From Litoditis marina (Eukaryota > Nematoda > Chromadorea > Rhabditida > Rhabditidae), in assembly GCA_964036275.1 (NCBI GenBank), contig OZ038433.1:25651485-25715484 (forward strand): a stretch of DNA of 64,000 nt, read 5' to 3'. Below are positions 60,001 to 64,000 of the stretch, in pieces. The position numbers were made by a program, and so were the translations under genes. Below the pieces are notes generated by a model. That model worked only from the letters and a program-made list of their open reading frames with translations, had not been told where the DNA came from and did not search any database. Positions within the stretch are counted from its first letter, which is position 1. The number at the start of each line of letters is the position of its first letter.

Positions 60001-63000
60001 GATAACATACATCGCATAAAATTGCTTCGGGGAAGAAAGTGTAGATATTCTAAGCGAGCAATAACACCGCTTTTCTGTCAGATTCACATTTTGGAAAAAC
60101 GGGAAAAACACAACTTTCTCGAATGGTCAGATCTTATATGGTGTGTTTCTCCTGAGGTATTCAAAGCACCAAACAAGTAGGTCACGTGCACTTTGTATGG
60201 ATCACTGACACTACATTACAATAGTCTTTCCACGAAATAGTAACCGGTAAATGTCGCTGACACAAGTACAAAATAAAACAAGAATTTTATTGCAGAAACA
60301 AGCTTCTGAACCTGTGCTCGGATATCGATCGTCTGGCCAACCAATTGGCGGATTTGGAGAGGAGAGGACTCGGAAACAGTCCCGAAGCGAATGCCATTCG
60401 ACAGCAGTTGAGAGACAAACTGAGGGAGTTGGGAGACTTCATGAGAAGAATCCTCACCGACAGAGTGGTGAGTCAAGTCAAAGTTAGCCCGAGAACCTGC
60501 AGCATACTGTAGCTGTCTGTTTGACTGAGCCACACTCAATAGCTGGTTTGATTCGTAGTTTTGGTCTCCAGAAGTTCACTATAAACTTAGCGACTTTCGA
60601 GGTGGTTGGCCATTTTTAGGATGTTTCTACCACTAGTTCCTACCACTGGTCAATAGAATTGTTTCAAAACCAAATCTCAAGCTGTTCATTCTCCGAACCA
60701 ATCCGAACCAAATTCGGATGATTGATGTCAATGATCTCAAAACAACAACAACAACAATTGAACAACATTCTAACTGAATGAATCAACATCGTGCTCTCAG
60801 GTGGAAGACTTCGCTGACATCAGCACCCCTCTGAAACAGTTCGTCGAGGCGGTCCACGCCGACCCGGGAATGCCCAACAGAGAACAGAACTTCAACGACA
60901 AATCGGCCAGACTCAGAGATCATTCTGACAGCATGACCACCACCGCCAGACTGGTACGTCCTTGTTTTTATAATATAAATAATAATTCATTCACTCCTGT
61001 GGGATATCAGATTTCAAATCAGAAATGTGCTATCTGTATGACAATGAACGAAGAAGTAGACAAACGTTTGGTCACCGTACTCTCAATTCTGAATCCTTTA
61101 CGATGGAACTTAGTTTTAATTCAGAATAACCTTAATGATGTTGGGCAATAAAATTGTTTCCAGAAAAGGTAGCACTCCCAGCCGAAACGTTTTACACTGA
61201 AAATGTGTTTCAAATAATACGAATATGTGTTAATACTATGAAATACTATGTTTGATGTGCCGAATGTTTAGGTTGCCACCTGTGGCCCCAGCAAGAGCAA
61301 GAAGACCGTGGAGGCTATACTCGATACTGCCGAGAAGGTAAGTATAGTTCACACCATTCCTACTGAGACTCCTACAGTAACCTTACAAAATTTCCGGAGG
61401 CTGTTGTGAAGCTGAAAAGTTAGTTCATCGAAAATTCACTCATATATTTACTGTCCCTGAGTGCGAGAATGAGGTGCGAAAATTCTCAACCTTTCCGATC
61501 ACAAGTGAGTGAGGAAAACGGCTTGGAAGTTTCGAAATCCTACTATAGGAGTCTCAGTAGGAATGGAAAAGACTATAACACATTGGATAGGTAGAAAATG
61601 TGTTCATGGTGGGCAATGAAATTGTTTTGATAAATTCACTTCCAAAAGATTGATAAATTCACTTCCATAAGTTAAATAGATGTCAGACCAACAATCTGTT
61701 GCACTTTATGGACTTTGAATCTATTTTAATATATTGTTAATTTCAGGTTGATCAGATGACTCCCCAGGTGGTGAATGCCGGTAAGATCAGACTGCACAAC
61801 CACTCGGACGCTGTGGAACAACACTTCGAGAACCTGCACAGGTAAATAGGCATCAAATAAAAGTAATACTAATGATAGTAACTATGTAATATTATGTGCG
61901 GCACATTTAATCAGGTTTGAGGGGATTCAAATTGGAACATATAATGCCGTATTTGTCAAAATCATACTAATACAAGGAACTGATTATTTTTTTTACAGAC
62001 AATACGGAGATGCACTGCACAGACTCCGTTCTCACGTGGACGATGCTATTGACACCGGAGAGTTTGTCAGAGCCTCCGAATCGGTGGGTCAAACAAAACA
62101 TGAAGATTGGCTGAGAGATCACATCGGGTCTAAAACCACAAGCTAGATCACAAATCATGTTCTTGCAATGAAATGGCAGAGAGACCTCTGTTCATCAGGA
62201 AGGTTGAGTAATTTTCCGACAACGAACTGTGTATTGGACTCTGCTTGTACATCAAACTCCAAGTTGGTGTTTTGGCTTACAGAAAACGAATTCCAATCTT
62301 TGAAAAAATAAGTTACCATTGACTGTTTAGTTACAGATGTACGTTTGCCTTTTTTCATCTTCCGTCTTTACACGTTAATCTTTTTGCACCGAATTCTAAA
62401 AGCAAAGTACCAGTTTCAATATTGCCCTGCCAATGTGAAATAAACCTTTCGCCGTGTTTGAAAAACGACGATAAAATATAGCCACGTGATCTTTGTCGGC
62501 ACATAATATCGCATGGTTTTCAGGCTATTCGTCGTTACACCAACAGATGTGAAGACGCTATTTCCAGCGCCCACCCTCAGGGAATGGTCGATAACACTTC
62601 ACAGGTACACATCCTGGAGATAGAGACAGATGGGAACATAACAGAAATCGACTGTAATCGATCAGAAAGTGAAACTCAACTGTAGCATCAACATGTTTCT
62701 CTCAGACTGCTCAAATTCCATAGTTTTCGTTTAGAAGTTAAGGTGGTTGGCAGATTTTGACACACACATGCAAGTTTATTCTGCCACAAATATAAAAGCT
62801 TCTGCACTAACGTTGGTACGCATCATCTGCAAGCGATGTTCGAACAAAAACTGTTTTCGTCAATATTGGAACACTGGTTTATTACATTTTGGTTACGCGG
62901 TTGATCGATTTGGTTCAAGACGGAATCAAGCATTTCCGATCCCACCGCAAACACGTTCCGTTTAGATTGCTCGCCTCGGAAACCGCGTGCTGATGACGGC

Positions 63001-63615
63001 GAAGAACGAGGCAGATAACTCGGAGGAACCGGCTTTCATCGACCGAGTCAACAATGCGGCCGCCCAACTCCACTCGGGTAAGTTGTGGCCGCGACCCTGC
63101 CGCGACCCTGCCATCTAGTCCCCGCACCATGCCCTCCTATTCACCCTATTACGACCCGTATGAGTCGGATGAGTACGACAATGAACCCTATGATAGATAC
63201 TCGTTGCGATCTATACCTGTTGATCCTATTGTATATATAAGTAAGTAGTTCAATGAGTGAAAATATCACTAAATATGACAGCTTATACTTTGTTCGAATA
63301 TTATCGGTACTGCAATTTTGTGTTTGAAGAAATTTTAGTTATTAGAAGTTATGGTAACCAAGCCCAGTTTAGGAGAAGGGTGTATTAATTGCATTGATAT
63401 TTTCCGTTTTAGCCATTCCACCGATGGTGAACCAGGCTAAGCATGTGGCAATGAACCCTCGAGACAATGGCGCCAGCGACCATTGGCGCGGCGCCAACGA
63501 TCATCTGCTTGACTCGGTCCGCGCCGTAGGGGACGCCATCACAGGGGTACCCATGAATGGTCGTCATTCCACGTCCTACCAGGACAGTCGCGCGTCTCCA
63601 TACAACCCACCACAG
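51014..63615 (+). CDS. deb-1: Vinculin (DEB-1 orthologue), 3' end beyond window
   Basis: Exons 51014-51070, (53347-53574), 54118-54225, 56277-56396, 57275-57472, 57758-57963, 58262-58446, 58732-58885, 59243-59407, 59769-59876, 60296-60467, 60801-60953, 61272-61337, 61747-61841, 61999-62083, 62524-62604, 62966-63077 and 63412-63615, all phase-consistent. It starts [19 protein letters not shown], almost the vertebrate start. Head-domain helical bundles follow ([88 protein letters not shown]). The last exon shown encodes [15 protein letters not shown] and enters the linker before the tail. Vinculin links integrin adhesions and muscle dense bodies to actin. Coding exons are GC-richer than the introns. 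The exon in brackets is not part of the usual vinculin sequence. Confidence 0.97.
52622..52638. repeat. Poly-G run
   Basis: An uninterrupted run of about 17 G lies in vinculin intron 1. Similar runs are at about 41206-41221 and 41904-41914. Such runs are prone to length errors. Confidence 0.8.
53347..53574 (+). CDS. Candidate cassette exon in vinculin head
   Basis: The exon is bounded by a ttctag acceptor and a gtacgt donor. It is 228 bp, exactly 76 codons, phase 0 on both sides, so it can be included or skipped without changing frame. It has the same GC-rich codon use as the other vinculin exons. It encodes [15 protein letters not shown], a Ser/Arg-rich stretch ([14 protein letters not shown]) and a C-x2-C pair ([19 protein letters not shown]). 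It would insert between VAQQ and VSRL in the first helical bundle. I do not know this segment from other vinculins. Confidence 0.65.
53684..53774. repeat. Inverted repeat, TGTAGTTTGATC family
   Basis: It begins tttgtagtttgatagtttg and ends gatcaaactacaaa, in vinculin intron 2. Same terminal word as 5388-5438 and 56491-56557. Confidence 0.65.
56491..56557. repeat. Inverted repeat, TGTAGTTTGATC family
   Basis: It begins gtagtttgatcccgttaa and ends gagatcgaactacagc. It lies in the vinculin intron after exon 56277-56396. Confidence 0.65.
57037..57255. repeat. MITE-like element in vinculin intron
   Basis: The ends ctgacaggaaccgaatctcg and gagattcggttcctgtcag are inverted repeats. The arms extend for about 60 bp with ctccacggttaatcc and ggaattaaccttggag. 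The element ends about 20 bp before exon 57275. Confidence 0.75.
61343..61577. repeat. MITE-like element, CTACTGTAGGAGTCTCAGTAGGAATG family
   Basis: It begins tatagttcacaccattccta and ends gtaggaatggaaaagactata. It shares its core with 27994-28230 and starts six bases after a vinculin donor at 61337. Confidence 0.8.
63119..63240 (+). CDS. Candidate alternative first exon of vinculin, tyrosine-rich
   Basis: After an acceptor-like ccatctag and a 10-bp leader, an ATG at 63129 opens a 37-codon frame ending at a strong gtaagt donor in phase 1. That phase matches the next vinculin exon (63412), giving [13 protein letters not shown]. The peptide is rich in Tyr, Asp and Glu ([18 protein letters not shown]). 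It does not join in frame to the preceding exon (62966-63077), so it would need its own start, for example by an internal promoter or spliced leader. Confidence 0.35.
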
Positions 63616-64000
63616 GTACTGTAGTCGATGTTTTTGTGTGTTATTGTAGTTTGATCACAAGTCACTTGACACTTACATATAGTCCGTTTCACCAATCGAT
63701 GACTTTCTACAGTAATCTTTTGAATATTCAAGGGCAATTATCTAACCAACGAATAGACTTTTAGATATAATGTTTTCTGTAATTGTAGTTACCAATGTGG
63801 AAAATTAAATCACGGAGTTTAACCTCTTTACAATATCAACAGCATATAAAAAGTTTACTTGAAAGTTCTACAATCTTACTGTACAGGGCTATTGTTGCGT
63901 GAAGCAGACTATACTTCACAAAAAACCAAAGATTGGGTTGGGTTTTTTCTTTTCATTAACCGTTTGTTCACGTTTAAAGTCGGGTGTTTGATAAGTACAA

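Overview
This 64 kb window is eukaryotic nuclear DNA, most likely from a nematode. The genes are split into short exons with nematode-style splice sites (gtaag/gtgag donors, tttcag acceptors). The vinculin exons closely match C. elegans DEB-1 as I remember it. The window also holds two carbohydrate-modifying enzyme types expanded in nematodes, and a pair of seven-transmembrane receptor-like genes of a kind common in worms. I cannot name the species. Most long open frames are chance frames in introns; genes were called from exon chains whose splice phases agree and, where possible, from remembered family sequences.

Layout. 0-5 kb: two unidentified terminal exon sets, then CCDC12, a spliceosome-associated coiled-coil protein (+). 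5-10.5 kb: an unidentified, lysine-rich multi-exon gene (-). 10.4-15.9 kb: a GC-rich inverted-repeat element and a lone signal-peptide exon, otherwise empty. 15.9-22.6 kb: a carbohydrate sulfotransferase (-) and a family-11 fucosyltransferase-like gene (+), head to head. 23.0-29.4 kb: receptor A (+), broken by a 3.7 kb LTR element with identical LTRs and by a 2-nt deletion in a later exon. 30.5-38.7 kb: MITOK/CCDC51 (-), with the paralogous receptor B (+) nested in its 5 kb fourth intron; exons 4 and 5 of receptor B lie in an exact 1000-bp tandem duplication. 39.2-46.7 kb: TTC5/STRAP (+), head to head with MITOK. 47.6-48.1 kb: a small two-exon gene (-). 51.0-63.6 kb: vinculin (+), 18 exons including an unusual cassette exon, running off the right edge.

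The introns carry many short dispersed inverted-repeat elements (at least six families), tandem satellites and long palindromes. The genes show no shared pathway apart from the two glycan-modifying enzymes. The main discoveries are structural: a recent LTR insertion plus an older-type lesion in one receptor, an exact exon-pair duplication in its paralogue, a receptor nested in a mitochondrial-channel gene, and two candidate extra exons in vinculin. I found no tRNA, rRNA, CRISPR array or operon-type gene cluster.
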